A DNA stretch of 64,000 nucleotides from Streptomyces sp. H27-H5 (lineage in GTDB: Bacteria > Actinomycetota > Actinomycetes > Streptomycetales > Streptomycetaceae), in assembly GCF_026627505.1 (NCBI RefSeq), contig NZ_JAPNLK010000040.1, forward strand, positions 16,113 through 80,112. Direction: 5' to 3'. The notes below the pieces were generated by a model that was given only the letters and a program-made list of their open reading frames with translations, was not told the origin of the DNA and did not search any database. Position 1 is the first letter of the stretch, and each line of letters begins with the position of its first letter. This document shows, piece after piece, positions 43,385 to 52,600 of the stretch. Made by a program: the position numbers and the translations under genes.

Positions 43385-43891
43385 GTGAGCTCCCAGCGCG
43401 TCATTGTGGTGATGGGTGTGGCCGGCACGGGCAAGACGACCGTGGGCCGGCTGCTCGCGGAGGCCCTCCGTGTCCCCTACGCCGAGGGCGACGCCTTCCA
43501 CCCGGAAGCCAACGTCGCCAAGATGTCGGCGGGCACCCCGCTGGACGACGCGGACCGGTGGCCGTGGTTGGACGCCATCGGCGAGTGGATCCGTCGCGGC
43601 GCGGACCTGGAGGGCGGGATCGTCGCGGCCCCGTCCCTCAAGCGTTCCTACCGCGATCGGTTGCGGAGCTTCGCCCCCGGGGTCGTCTTCGTCCATCTCA
43701 CCGGCGAACGCCCCCTGATCGAGCGGCGGATGGCGGAGCGCAAGGGGCACTTCATGCCCACCACCCTGCTCGACTCGCAGTTCGCGACGCTCGAACCCCT
43801 CCAGCCGGACGAACTCGGCGTCGCCGTCGATGTCCGCGGCACTCCCGAGGAGATCACCCGACGGGCGCTGGAGGCCCTGCACCGACTCTGA
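43385..43891 (+). CDS. gntK: Gluconokinase
   Basis: 168-aa kinase that phosphorylates D-gluconate to 6-phosphogluconate, feeding the pentose phosphate pathway. P-loop GVAGTGKTT (residues 10-18), the GntK signature EGDAFHPEANVAKMSAGTPLDDADRWPWL in shorter parts, and VVFVHLTGERPLIERRMAERKGHFM with a substrate-binding Arg/Lys are all present. The GTG at 43385 has GAGGTA seven bases upstream and is preferred over the ATG at 43358. Length is normal for the small GntK family. Expressed divergently from gntR and followed by the permease gene after 175 bp. Confidence 0.93.
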   Translation: MSSQRVIVVMGVAGTGKTTVGRLLAEALRVPYAEGDAFHPEANVAKMSAGTPLDDADRWPWLDAIGEWIRRGADLEGGIVAAPSLKRSYRDRLRSFAPGVVFVHLTGERPLIERRMAERKGHFMPTTLLDSQFATLEPLQPDELGVAVDVRGTPEEITRRALEALHRL

Positions 43892-44066
43892 TCCGAGGGG
43901 ATCCCGGAGCCACCGCACGGCCCGTCCGCGGGCCCCGCACGCCCTCCCCCGGGCCGCCGCATGCCCGCGAGCCGGCCACCGGGCTCCTCGGGACACCCCG
44001 CCGTACCCGACATCACGCAGCACCACCCACCGCCACTGAAGAGCCACGAGTTAAGGAACCGTCACC

Positions 44067-45464
44067 GTGACCGGTCTCAGCGTCGAGACACTGGCAGCGG
44101 CCGCCCCCGGACCCATCACCTCGGCCGGGCACGCCCAGCTGGGCGTGGCCGTCCTCGCGGGCATCGCCGTCATCGTCCTGCTCATCACCCGCTTCAAGCT
44201 GCACGCCTTCCTGGCCCTCACCGTGGGCTCACTCGCCCTCGGTTCGTTCGCGGGCGCCCCGCCGGCGAAGACCATCGCCAGTTTCACCGCCGGCCTCGGC
44301 GCCACGGTCGCCGGTGTCGGCGTACTCATCGCGCTCGGCGCCATCCTCGGGAAACTGCTCGCCGACTCGGGCGGCGCCGACGAGATCGTGGACACGATCC
44401 TGGCGCGCGCCAAGGGGCGGGCGATGCCCTGGGCCATGGTGCTGATCGCCTCCGTGATCGGGCTCCCGCTCTTCTTCGAGGTCGGGATCGTGCTCCTGAT
44501 CCCCGTGGTGCTGCTCGTCGCCAAACGCGGCAACTACTCCCTGATGCGGATCGGCATCCCGGCCCTCGCCGGACTCTCCGTGATGCACGGGCTGATACCC
44601 CCGCACCCGGGCCCGCTCGTCGCCATCGACGCGCTCCACGCGAACCTGGGCGTCACCCTCGCCCTCGGAGTGGTCGTCGCCGTCCCGACGGTGATCATCG
44701 CCGGCCCGCTCTTCTCCCGGTACGCCGCCCGTTGGGTGGACATCCCCGCGCCGGAACACATGGTCCCGCAGCGCCCGTCGGCCGAGTTGGAACACCGCCC
44801 GCGGTTCGGGGCGACCGTGTTCACCGTGCTCCTCCCCGTGGCCCTGATGCTGGTCAAGGCGCTCGTCGACATCGTGGTCAACGACCCCGACAACGGTGTC
44901 CAGCGCGTCACGGACGTGGCCGGCTCACCGCTGATCGCGCTCCTCGCGGCCGTGCTGGTGGGCATGTTCACCCTCGGCAGGGCGGCCGGCTTCACCAAGG
45001 AGCGGCTCTCGTCCACGGTGGAGAAGTCCCTGGCCCCGATCGCCGGCATCCTGCTGATCGTGGGCGCGGGAGGCGGCTTCAAGCAGACCCTCATCGACGC
45101 CGGAGTCGGCCAGATGATCCTGGAGCTCTCCGAGAGCTGGGCCGTTCCCACGCTGCTCCTGGCCTGGCTCATCGCGGTGATCATCCGCCTGGCCACCGGC
45201 TCGGCGACGGTGGCCACGATCTCCGCGGCCGGCCTGGTGGCCCCCCTCGCCGCCGGCTCGTCGACCACGGAGACCGCCTTGCTGGTGCTGGCGATCGGGG
45301 CGGGCTCGCTGTTCTTCAGCCATGTCAACGACGCCGGGTTCTGGCTGGTCAAGGAGTACTTCGGGATGACCGTCGGGCAGACCGTCAAGACCTGGTCGGT
45401 GATGGAGACCATCATCTCGGTGGTCGGCCTGGGCTTCGTCCTCCTGCTGTCCCTCGTCCTCTGA
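44067..45464 (+). CDS. gntP: Gluconate permease, GntP family
   Basis: 465-aa transporter with 11-12 hydrophobic helices. GntP family signatures include GLPLFFEVGIVLLIPVV, LIPPHPGPLVAID and the C-terminal SGSATVATI-like RLATGSATVATISAAG with FFSHVNDAGFWLVKEYF. It imports D-gluconate for phosphorylation by the neighbouring kinase. The GTG start at 44067 has AAGGA upstream. Convergent with the next operon; 25 bp separate their stop codons. Confidence 0.94.
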   Translation: MTGLSVETLAAAAPGPITSAGHAQLGVAVLAGIAVIVLLITRFKLHAFLALTVGSLALGSFAGAPPAKTIASFTAGLGATVAGVGVLIALGAILGKLLADSGGADEIVDTILARAKGRAMPWAMVLIASVIGLPLFFEVGIVLLIPVVLLVAKRGNYSLMRIGIPALAGLSVMHGLIPPHPGPLVAIDALHANLGVTLALGVVVAVPTVIIAGPLFSRYAARWVDIPAPEHMVPQRPSAELEHRPRFGATVFTVLLPVALMLVKALVDIVVNDPDNGVQRVTDVAGSPLIALLAAVLVGMFTLGRAAGFTKERLSSTVEKSLAPIAGILLIVGAGGGFKQTLIDAGVGQMILELSESWAVPTLLLAWLIAVIIRLATGSATVATISAAGLVAPLAAGSSTTETALLVLAIGAGSLFFSHVNDAGFWLVKEYFGMTVGQTVKTWSVMETIISVVGLGFVLLLSLVL

Positions 45465-45489
45465 ACCCGGCGGGCGGCCACCCGGCCGG

Positions 45490-45699
45490 TCAGGCGTGGG
45501 GTCGGCCGTCGAGCTGCGCGGCCGCCAGGGCGAATCCGCCCGCGGCGGTGGCGCAGCGCTCCGCGAGGACGGCGACCTCGGCGCGGAAGGCCTCGGCCCC
45601 CGGGCCCTGGTCGCGCAGGTCCTCGGCGGCGGCCCGCAATCGCCGCGCGTGTGAGCGCAGGACGGCGCAGTGCGTGCGCAGGGCGGTGGTGTCGGTCAT
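45490..45699 (-). CDS. Small helical protein, ESX/WXG100-like
   Basis: 69-aa, almost entirely alpha-helical protein (ALRTHCAVLRSHARRLRAAAEDLRDQ and EAFRAEVAVLAERCATAAGGFALAAAQL), giving a helical hairpin as in ESX-type secreted proteins, though no WXG motif is present. It is coupled to the preceding gene by ATGA. Its function is unknown; a role as partner or chaperone of the preceding hydrolase-like protein is inferred from pairing. Confidence 0.62.
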   Translation of the reverse strand: MTDTTALRTHCAVLRSHARRLRAAAEDLRDQGPGAEAFRAEVAVLAERCATAAGGFALAAAQLDGRPHA

Positions 45700-46931
45700 C
45701 GGGACCACTCCTCGCCGTCGTGGATCCGGACCAGCCGGCTGTCCGTGATCCGGCTCCGGAAGCGGGTCGGCGAGGCGTGCGCGGGGCGCCGGGAGCGCTG
45801 TCCGTACGCGCCGGTCAGGCGGAACACCCGGGTCCGAGGGTCGACGGGGCGTCGCGCGGCGCCCCGGGAGTCCACGGCGAAAACGTGCGTGACCGGGTAG
45901 ACGGTGGTGAAGTCCCGGCTCCCGGCGAGGTGGAGGGCGGTGCTCCCGCCCAGGCCCCGTCCGAACAGCGCGAGTTCGGTGCCGGAGGGCACGAGGGCGC
46001 GGACGGCCCGGGCGACCGCGTGCGCGTACGGGATCTCCGGTCCGTCGGCCACCGCGTGAACATCGACCCCGGCGGGCGTCGTGCCCGCCCCGGGCGCCCC
46101 CGGTGGTTCGGCGAGGTGGATGACGTACCGGAGGGCTCCGTCCGGGCCGACGACCTGCTGGACGAGGAGGGTTCCGTCGGGGTCGAGCGAGGCGAGGTTG
46201 CGCACGCATCCGGCGACGGTGCCGCTGGTGTCGAGCCGGTCGAGGATCCCGTCGGGGTGGTCGGGCGCCTCGGCGGGGCGGGGGCTCCGGGCGAAGAAGG
46301 CGCGTGCGGCGGCGCCGAGACCGAGCAGGGGTTCGGCCGGCATCGCCCGTCCGGTGGCGATCTGCCAACCGGCGTGGTCGTTGAAGGGGTTCTCGTCGGT
46401 CAGCGCGTGCCAGGCGAGGAGGTCCGCGAAGGACGGGGACAGCAGCGTGAAGGCGCGTTCGGCGCCCCTGACCCGCATCATCTCGCGGAACAGCCGCACG
46501 CCCTCGGCCTGCCGCCCCTCCTCGACCGCCTTGAGGATCGCCGCCGCGTCCGGATCGGCGAGCAGTTCCGGCCGGCCCGCGCCGGCCGCCCGGATCCGGG
46601 CCTTGAGACCGCAGACGGCGAGGCTGACGGCGAGGCTCTCGCGGCCGGCGAGGACCCCGGCGAGCCACCCGGCCCGGGCGACGCCCCGGCCACGCGGCGC
46701 CCAGCCGAGTCCCGCCGGGTCGGTCAGGGTGCGCAGCAGGGTGCGCCAGCCGAGCCGGCGGGGGCCGCCCCGGCCGAGCGCGCCGGCCGTCAGGCGCCCG
46801 CCGAGGGCCAGTTCGGAGGCGTGGCGGGCGGCTTCGCCGACGGCGTCGGCGGCCTCCGCCAGTTCGCGGCACACGGCGTGGAGCGGTTCGGGATCCGGGT
46901 CGGTGGACGCGGTGGTCGCGGCGTCGGACAT
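45696..46931 (-). CDS. Alpha/beta-hydrolase-like protein without visible nucleophile
   Basis: 411 aa. N-terminal half is helical (ELAEAADAVGEAARHASELAL; AFTLLSPSFADLLAWHALTDENPFND). The C-terminal part resembles an alpha/beta-hydrolase fold of the type paired with ESX-like proteins in Streptomyces: LVQQVVGPDGALRYVIHLAEPPG, then TELALFGRGLGGSTALHLAGSRDF at the place of the nucleophile elbow, where Ser is replaced (G-R-G-L-G-G). The enzyme is therefore probably inactive or uses a different residue. Start ATG 46931 has AGGAACCC upstream. Unknown function. Confidence 0.6.
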   Translation of the reverse strand: MSDAATTASTDPDPEPLHAVCRELAEAADAVGEAARHASELALGGRLTAGALGRGGPRRLGWRTLLRTLTDPAGLGWAPRGRGVARAGWLAGVLAGRESLAVSLAVCGLKARIRAAGAGRPELLADPDAAAILKAVEEGRQAEGVRLFREMMRVRGAERAFTLLSPSFADLLAWHALTDENPFNDHAGWQIATGRAMPAEPLLGLGAAARAFFARSPRPAEAPDHPDGILDRLDTSGTVAGCVRNLASLDPDGTLLVQQVVGPDGALRYVIHLAEPPGAPGAGTTPAGVDVHAVADGPEIPYAHAVARAVRALVPSGTELALFGRGLGGSTALHLAGSRDFTTVYPVTHVFAVDSRGAARRPVDPRTRVFRLTGAYGQRSRRPAHASPTRFRSRITDSRLVRIHDGEEWSR

Positions 46932-47048
46932 GGGTTCCTCGTGGGGTCGGTACGGCGGGCGGGCGACGGGGCCGGGCGGCTGTGGCACGGGGGGGGCGCC
47001 AGCGGGGCGGGTCGGCGGCGGTGCACGTGCCGGGGGGCACGGTCGGGA

Positions 47049-48419
47049 TCAGCGGCGGGTGATCGTGAGCCGGATCCGTCTCGGGTCCAGCGCCGAGGGC
47101 AGCGGACCCATCGGATCCAGGGCCGGTCTGCCGTCCCGGACGCGGTGCCCGCGCAGCAGTTCGGCGCAGAACGCGGCCACGACGAGCAGGCCCAGCCGGT
47201 CTCCGGGGCAGCGGCCGGCCCCGTGGCCGAAGGGGGCCATCCGGAGGTCCTCGCGGGACCCCGGGGAGGCCCACCTCCCGGGTACGAACACGTCCGCGGC
47301 GGGCACGTGCTCGGGGTCGCGCTGGTGGAACAGCGCGGGCAGGAGCACGGGGGTCCCCGCCGGGTGACGCACGCCCCGCCACTCGGTCTCGGTCCGGGTG
47401 ACCCGGACCAGGTCGGGCACCGCCGGGTAGAGGCGCAGCGTTTCCTGGACGCAGGCCCGCAGCCGGGGCAGTTCGCCCTTGGCGGCGTCGCCGGACCGGG
47501 CCTCGGCGGAGGCCGCGTCCTGTTCGGCGGGGTGGGCGGCGAGGAGCAGCAGGGTGCGCAGCAGGGTCGCGGGGACGGCGTCCAGGGCCTGTAGCCAGTG
47601 GAGGGCCTGGCCGATGGGGTCGAGGGTGCCGTCGGGGTCGGGGTGCCGGCGGGCCCGCCCGACGAGGGTGTAGGGCTCGGCGGCGGCGGCGTACCGGGCG
47701 ATGCGCGCGCCCGCCTTCTCGTGGAGGCTCTCGGCGGCGCGGTTCCTGCGGGGCGCCCTGCGCTCGCCGCCGGCGTCGAGCCGGTCGAGCCAGCCGGCGA
47801 GTTCCTCGTCCCCGGCGGCCGTGTCGCCGAGCACCATGCGGCGGGCGGCCCGGGTGACGGCGTGTCGGGCGCGGGCGAGTCCGAGGGGGTGGGAGGCGGC
47901 GCCCAGTCGGCCGGCCTCGTCGGCGATGACCGCGAGGAAGGGGCCGCAGGAGGGGTGTACGGGGCTGCCCGAGGCCAGCACGATCTCATCGACCTCGCGG
48001 CGGCGGGCGCGGAGGTCGTCGCGGTCCTCGTGGTGGGTGGGAGGGCCGGCCTCAGGCGCGGCGCCGGGGGCCCGGCATTTGTCCGGCGGGCACGTCGCGA
48101 GTTCGCTCGCGGGCGCTTCGTGGAACCGGGGCAGGTCCTGCGGGTCCAGCAGGACCAGCGTGGGGCCGGTCGGGCCGCGCAGCAGGAGGGGGGCGCCGCC
48201 GTGCCGGGCCCGCAGGGCGCGCAGGGTGGCGGCCGGCCAGCGGGGCCGCCCGGAGCCGGCCCCGGGGCGCGGTTGCGGGCGCGGGCCCACCAGGTCGCGT
48301 ACGAGCACGGGCAGGGTGTGGGTCGCGGCGAAACGCACGGCCTCGGCCCGGCCGGTTCGTGCGGGGCGGCCGCCCTCGGTCGGGGCCGCCTGGCCTCGGG
48401 TCGTGGTCGACTGGGTCAT
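47049..48419 (-). CDS. Cytochrome P450
   Basis: 456-aa P450 monooxygenase. The heme-binding loop is FGHGAGRCPGD with Cys404 as axial ligand; the ExxR helix is ETLR in CVQETLRLYPAVPDLVRV; a proline-rich VRHPAGTPVLLPALFHQRDPEHVPAADVFVPGRW follows. The I-helix Asp/Thr pair is not clear: that region reads QALDAVPATLLRTLLLLAAHP. There is no membrane anchor, consistent with soluble bacterial P450. It lies upstream of the hydrolase-like gene by 117 bp in the same direction; ferredoxin genes are not adjacent, so electron donors are elsewhere. Substrate unknown. Confidence 0.88.
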   Translation of the reverse strand: MTQSTTTRGQAAPTEGGRPARTGRAEAVRFAATHTLPVLVRDLVGPRPQPRPGAGSGRPRWPAATLRALRARHGGAPLLLRGPTGPTLVLLDPQDLPRFHEAPASELATCPPDKCRAPGAAPEAGPPTHHEDRDDLRARRREVDEIVLASGSPVHPSCGPFLAVIADEAGRLGAASHPLGLARARHAVTRAARRMVLGDTAAGDEELAGWLDRLDAGGERRAPRRNRAAESLHEKAGARIARYAAAAEPYTLVGRARRHPDPDGTLDPIGQALHWLQALDAVPATLLRTLLLLAAHPAEQDAASAEARSGDAAKGELPRLRACVQETLRLYPAVPDLVRVTRTETEWRGVRHPAGTPVLLPALFHQRDPEHVPAADVFVPGRWASPGSREDLRMAPFGHGAGRCPGDRLGLLVVAAFCAELLRGHRVRDGRPALDPMGPLPSALDPRRIRLTITRR

Positions 48420-48653
48420 GCCGGGACCACCTTGCCTGGGTTGGACAGGCGCTTCGGGTGGGGAAGCCGCCGAGGGGGCGGGCGGCTCGCCGTACCTCCG
48501 CACAGCCGGAAAGCAACGGTCGGTGACATCGGGATCACCGTACGTCGAGCGCGGGGGGTGCGCGCTCCGAGTGCTCTGCGGGAGTGGATCGAAGCCCCGG
48601 GCCGGGCGGCGGTGCGGGTCCCGTTCATCCGGATCGGGGCGTGCGGCGCCGCC

Positions 48654-49376
48654 TCACTTCGCGGTGGGCGCGGTGGGCGCGGTGAACACGGCGTCCCGGA
48701 AGGCGGTGCGCAGCGGTCCCGTGCCGTGTGCGGGCAGCAGGGCCGCCCAGCGGTGGTGCCGGGGCGAGACCCAGACGGACGGTCCGTCGCCGTGGGCCCA
48801 GACGCCGCCGGCCACGGGGTGCCAGAGCAGGCCCCGGGCGGGGGTGAGTTCCCCGGTGCGGATCCGGAGGGACTCCGCGGTCCAGGAGCGGCTGACGGGG
48901 TGGTCGGCGGTGGAGAGCAGGTGGCCGAGGAAGCGGCCGAGGTCGCCCAGGGAGGCGTGCAGGGATCCGCCGGCAAAGCGGGTGCGACTCATGCGCAGGG
49001 GTTGCCAGACGCGGGCGGTGGCGCATTCGGCGAGCGGGCCGCCGCAGAGGTGTTCGGCGAGCCGGGTCAGTGCGGGCACCCCGTCGGGGTGGGTGAGCAG
49101 CTGGTGGGCGGTGGTCTTGCCGGAGGTTCCGGCGGCGGCCGGGCCGTAGGCCGCGAGCGGGGTGTGGAGGGTGAGTTCCCCGGCCGTGACGAGGCTTCCG
49201 ATGACGGGCCACAGGGCCAGTACGGCGGCGAGCCGGCCGACGTCGGACGGGGTGTCCCCGTCCCCGCCGACGGCGTGGGTGCCGTCGGGGCCGCCGACCG
49301 CCCAACGGGCCCCGGGATCCCCGGCGCGTACGAGTTCGTGAATCCGCTGTTGCGTCTGGTCGTCCAGCACCGTCAT
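48654..49376 (-). CDS. Beta-lactamase-fold serine hydrolase, degenerate
   Basis: 240-aa protein similar to class C beta-lactamase/D-Ala-D-Ala carboxypeptidase-like hydrolases (HQLLTHPDGVPALTRLAEHLCGGPLAECATARVWQPLRMSRTRF; SLHASLGDLGRFLGHLLS). The SxxK nucleophile motif expected near residue 50 is replaced by SDVGRLAAVL, so it is probably not an active hydrolase, and it is shorter than usual. The HGDGPSVWV region stands at the place of the KTG triad. Start ATG 49376 chosen where the family sequence begins. Confidence 0.6.
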   Translation of the reverse strand: MTVLDDQTQQRIHELVRAGDPGARWAVGGPDGTHAVGGDGDTPSDVGRLAAVLALWPVIGSLVTAGELTLHTPLAAYGPAAAGTSGKTTAHQLLTHPDGVPALTRLAEHLCGGPLAECATARVWQPLRMSRTRFAGGSLHASLGDLGRFLGHLLSTADHPVSRSWTAESLRIRTGELTPARGLLWHPVAGGVWAHGDGPSVWVSPRHHRWAALLPAHGTGPLRTAFRDAVFTAPTAPTAK

Positions 49377-49524
49377 GGTCGCCCACGCTAATGGCGCCGG
49401 CTCCCGGCCTGCCGTGCCCGCTCCGGCGCGGCCGTCGTCCGCCACCCGTATGCCGGTACGACTATCCGTGCGCGAGGGGGCCGTGGGCGATGGGGGCGCG
49501 CCGTGTGCGCCGTGGGCGCGGAAC

Positions 49525-49556
49525 GGGGGCGGGACACCCGCGGGTGTCCCGCCCCC
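49525..49556 (-). terminator. Strong hairpin terminator of the subtilase gene
   Basis: A perfect inverted repeat with 16-base arms meeting at CGCG, 83-114 bp beyond the stop of the S8 gene at 49639. A tandem duplication of a 13-bp GGCCCCGGACATC unit lies between (49601-49626). Confidence 0.7.
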
Positions 49557-49638
49557 TCACGCGTCCGTCCGGCGAGGTGCGCGCCGGTCGGGTCGGGCCC
49601 GGCCCCGGACATCGGCCCCGGACATCGGGGCCGGTCCG

Positions 49639-52600
49639 TCAGGTCCGGTCGGGCCGGTCCGTGACGCGCAGGGTGTTCAGCAGGGGCTTGCCGTAGCCGC
49701 TGTGCGTGATGAAGCGGACGTTGAGGACGCCGTCCGTGACCGTCACCGTGTAGGAACGGGTCAGGGCCGTGTAGGTGCCCGCCTCCAGGGAGACGTCCAG
49801 GGACGGCAGGACCTGGGTGCCCTCGGCGATGACGTCGAAGACCCGCTTGTTCGGCTTGGTGTTGGAGAGCTCCGCGAAGCCCAGCTCCACCGTGTAGGTC
49901 CCGTTCGGGACGTTGTCGAAGCGGTACTCGTACATGCCCTCGCGGGCGTTGCGGTACAGCCGCTGGTCGTCCGTTCCGGCGATGGTGCGGCCGGTGGACT
50001 GGACGGTGGCGTTGCCCTGGTAGCCGTACGACCCGGGGGTGTACTTGCGGTCGGGCGACCAGCTGTCACCGACGGCGTCCGTGCCCGCGTAGTCGGATCC
50101 CGCGTCCAGGGCGACCTGGTAGCGCGGGACGACGACCTTGACCGGGACGGTCAGGACCGGTGCCCGGCCGCTGGCCGACGTGATCTTGAGGTCCGCGGTG
50201 AGGACCGTCCCGGCGGTCAGGCCGGCCGTGTCCACGGTGAGGGTGAGCGGGGCCTTGCCGCCGGTCGGGAGGGTGCCCGAACCGGGGGTGGCCGTCAGCC
50301 AGGACGCGTCCTCGGTCACCGTGAAGGCGGTGCCCAGGCCCGGGTTGGTCAGGTCGAGGGTGCGGGTCCGCTTCTGGTTCGCGGGGAGCACGACCTCCAC
50401 CGCCGCCTTGGCCGCGGTGACCTTGCCGGTGCGCAGGGACTGGGTGACGGCGGTGACGTCGGCCGGCTTGACGTCGACCGTCGCGGTGGCGGACTCGTAC
50501 GACGGGGCCGACAGTGCGACGGTCCGTGCGCCCGAGGGGGTCTGGACGACGTAGCCGCCGTCCGCGGCCGTGGTGGCGGAGACCGCCGTGTCGCCGGTGC
50601 CGACGGTGACCGTGGCGCCCGCGACACCGTTGCCGTCGTTGGCGTCGAGCACCCGACCCGCGACGACTCCGCTCTTGGTGGTCCGGAAGGCGATGGACAG
50701 GCCGTCCGAGACGACCGCGGTGTTGAAGGAGTACTTGAAGGCATCGGTGCCGGTGGCGTTCTCCACGCCGATCGTGGCGGTGGAGCCGCCCTTGATGCCG
50801 GTGCCGCCCGTCCCCTTGTAGGCATAGGAGACGGTGCCGTCCTCGCCGATGGAGGCCGAGAAGGAGAACGTGTCGGCCTGGGCCGACCAGTGCGACACGC
50901 CCCGCCACTCGATGACGTAGGTGCGGTGCGGCGCCGTGCCGGTCACGGCGGTGAAGACACCGGATCCGCTGCCGGCGGCGCCGACGACCAGGTCGTCCCA
51001 GAACGGGTAGAGGGCCGCGTTCGGGGTGGCCGTGCTCGGGAGGTCGCCGTTGATGTCGCCGGTGTTGTTGCCGCCGAAGCTGACGGTGCCGTTGGTGCCG
51101 ATCCACGCCTGGCCGTACGTCTTGCCGTACAGCGGCAGCGGGAACGGCAGGTCGACGCGCTCGGTGGTGTTGTCACCGGTCAGCGCGAGCTGTCGGTCGC
51201 CGGCGGCGTAGGGGCGACCGCTCGTGGTGACGCAGGCGTAGCCGTAGGCGTCGGTCCGCTCGGGGAGCTCCACCGCGACGGTGGTGTCCCCGGCGAGGGT
51301 GACGTGCGCGCTGCCGCCGGTGACGCAGCGGGAGGCGTGGGTGGCGTTCACGTCGTACGTGCCGTGCGGCAGCGTGACCTCGAAGCGGCCCTGCGCGTCG
51401 GTGGTCGCGGTGACCGGGGTCTCGGCGACGGTGACGACGGCGCCCGCGACCGGACCGCCGGCGGCGGAGACCGTGCCGGCGAGCTTGGCGGAGGCGGCCT
51501 GGGTGAGGGTGAAGTCACCGGTGGCGGTGGCGTTCTCGGTCACGGTGGCCGTCGCGGTCTGCTGTCCGTAGCCGAACTTCGACGCGGTCAGGGTGTACGC
51601 GCCCACCGAGAGGGAGCCGAAGCTGTAGGTTCCGTCGGCGGCGGTGGTCGTCGTACGGCCGATCGGGCCGTCGGCGGTGATCTTCACGCCGGCGACGGGC
51701 GCGTCACCGGAGCGGACGGTGCCGCCGAGGGCGCCGATCGCGCCGCGCGGGGCCCCGTTGACCGCGGCGAGGGCGTCCAGCCTGCCTTCGCCGAAGACGT
51801 TGTTATCGGCGGCGGTGCCACCGCACTGGCTGCTGTCGGTGTCCGCGGCGGTGCCGTCCAGCAGGGCCTCGGTCTGCGCGATGTCCCCTTCGAGGGCGGG
51901 CGCGGCGGACCAGAGGAGGGCCACGGTGGCCGCGGTGTGCGGGGAGGCCATCGAGGTGCCGGAGAAGGCCTCGTACCCGCCGCCGGGCACGGAGGAGCGC
52001 ACGTTCACGCCGGGGGCCGCGATGTTGGGCTTGATGATGCCGCCGGGGCCCGCGCCGCGCGAGGAGAAGGAGGCGATGGCGCCGTTGATGTCGAAGGCGC
52101 CGGAGCTGTAGGAGCTCGCGTAGTCGCCGGGAGATCCGCTGGTGGCGCAGCTCGGGCCGGCGTTCCCGTTGGAGAAGGCCGGGAAGATGCCGGCGGCCCG
52201 CCAGGTGTCGACGATCTGCTGGTACCAGTCGTCGTGGGCGGCGCTGCCCCAGGAGTTGTTGACGACGTGCGGGGCCAGGTCGGGCCGCGGGTTCTGACCG
52301 TTCAGGTCGGTCGGCGCGACGATCCACTGGCCGGAGGCGAGCAGCGAGGCCTCGGAGCAGGAGTTGCTCTCGCAGCCCTTGGCCGCGATCCACTTGGCGC
52401 CGGGGGCGACGCCGATCTTGTTGGCGCCGCCGTCGTCGCCGACCATGGTGCCCATGGTGTGGGTGCCGTGGTCGTTGTTGTCGCAGGGCGCGGCGCCGGC
52501 GCAGACGCCGGCCGGGTCGAACCAGTTGTAGTTGTGGTCGTACGACCCGTCGGCGCTCTTGCCGCGGTACTGGTTGTTGACGGCCGGGTGGGTGTAGTCC

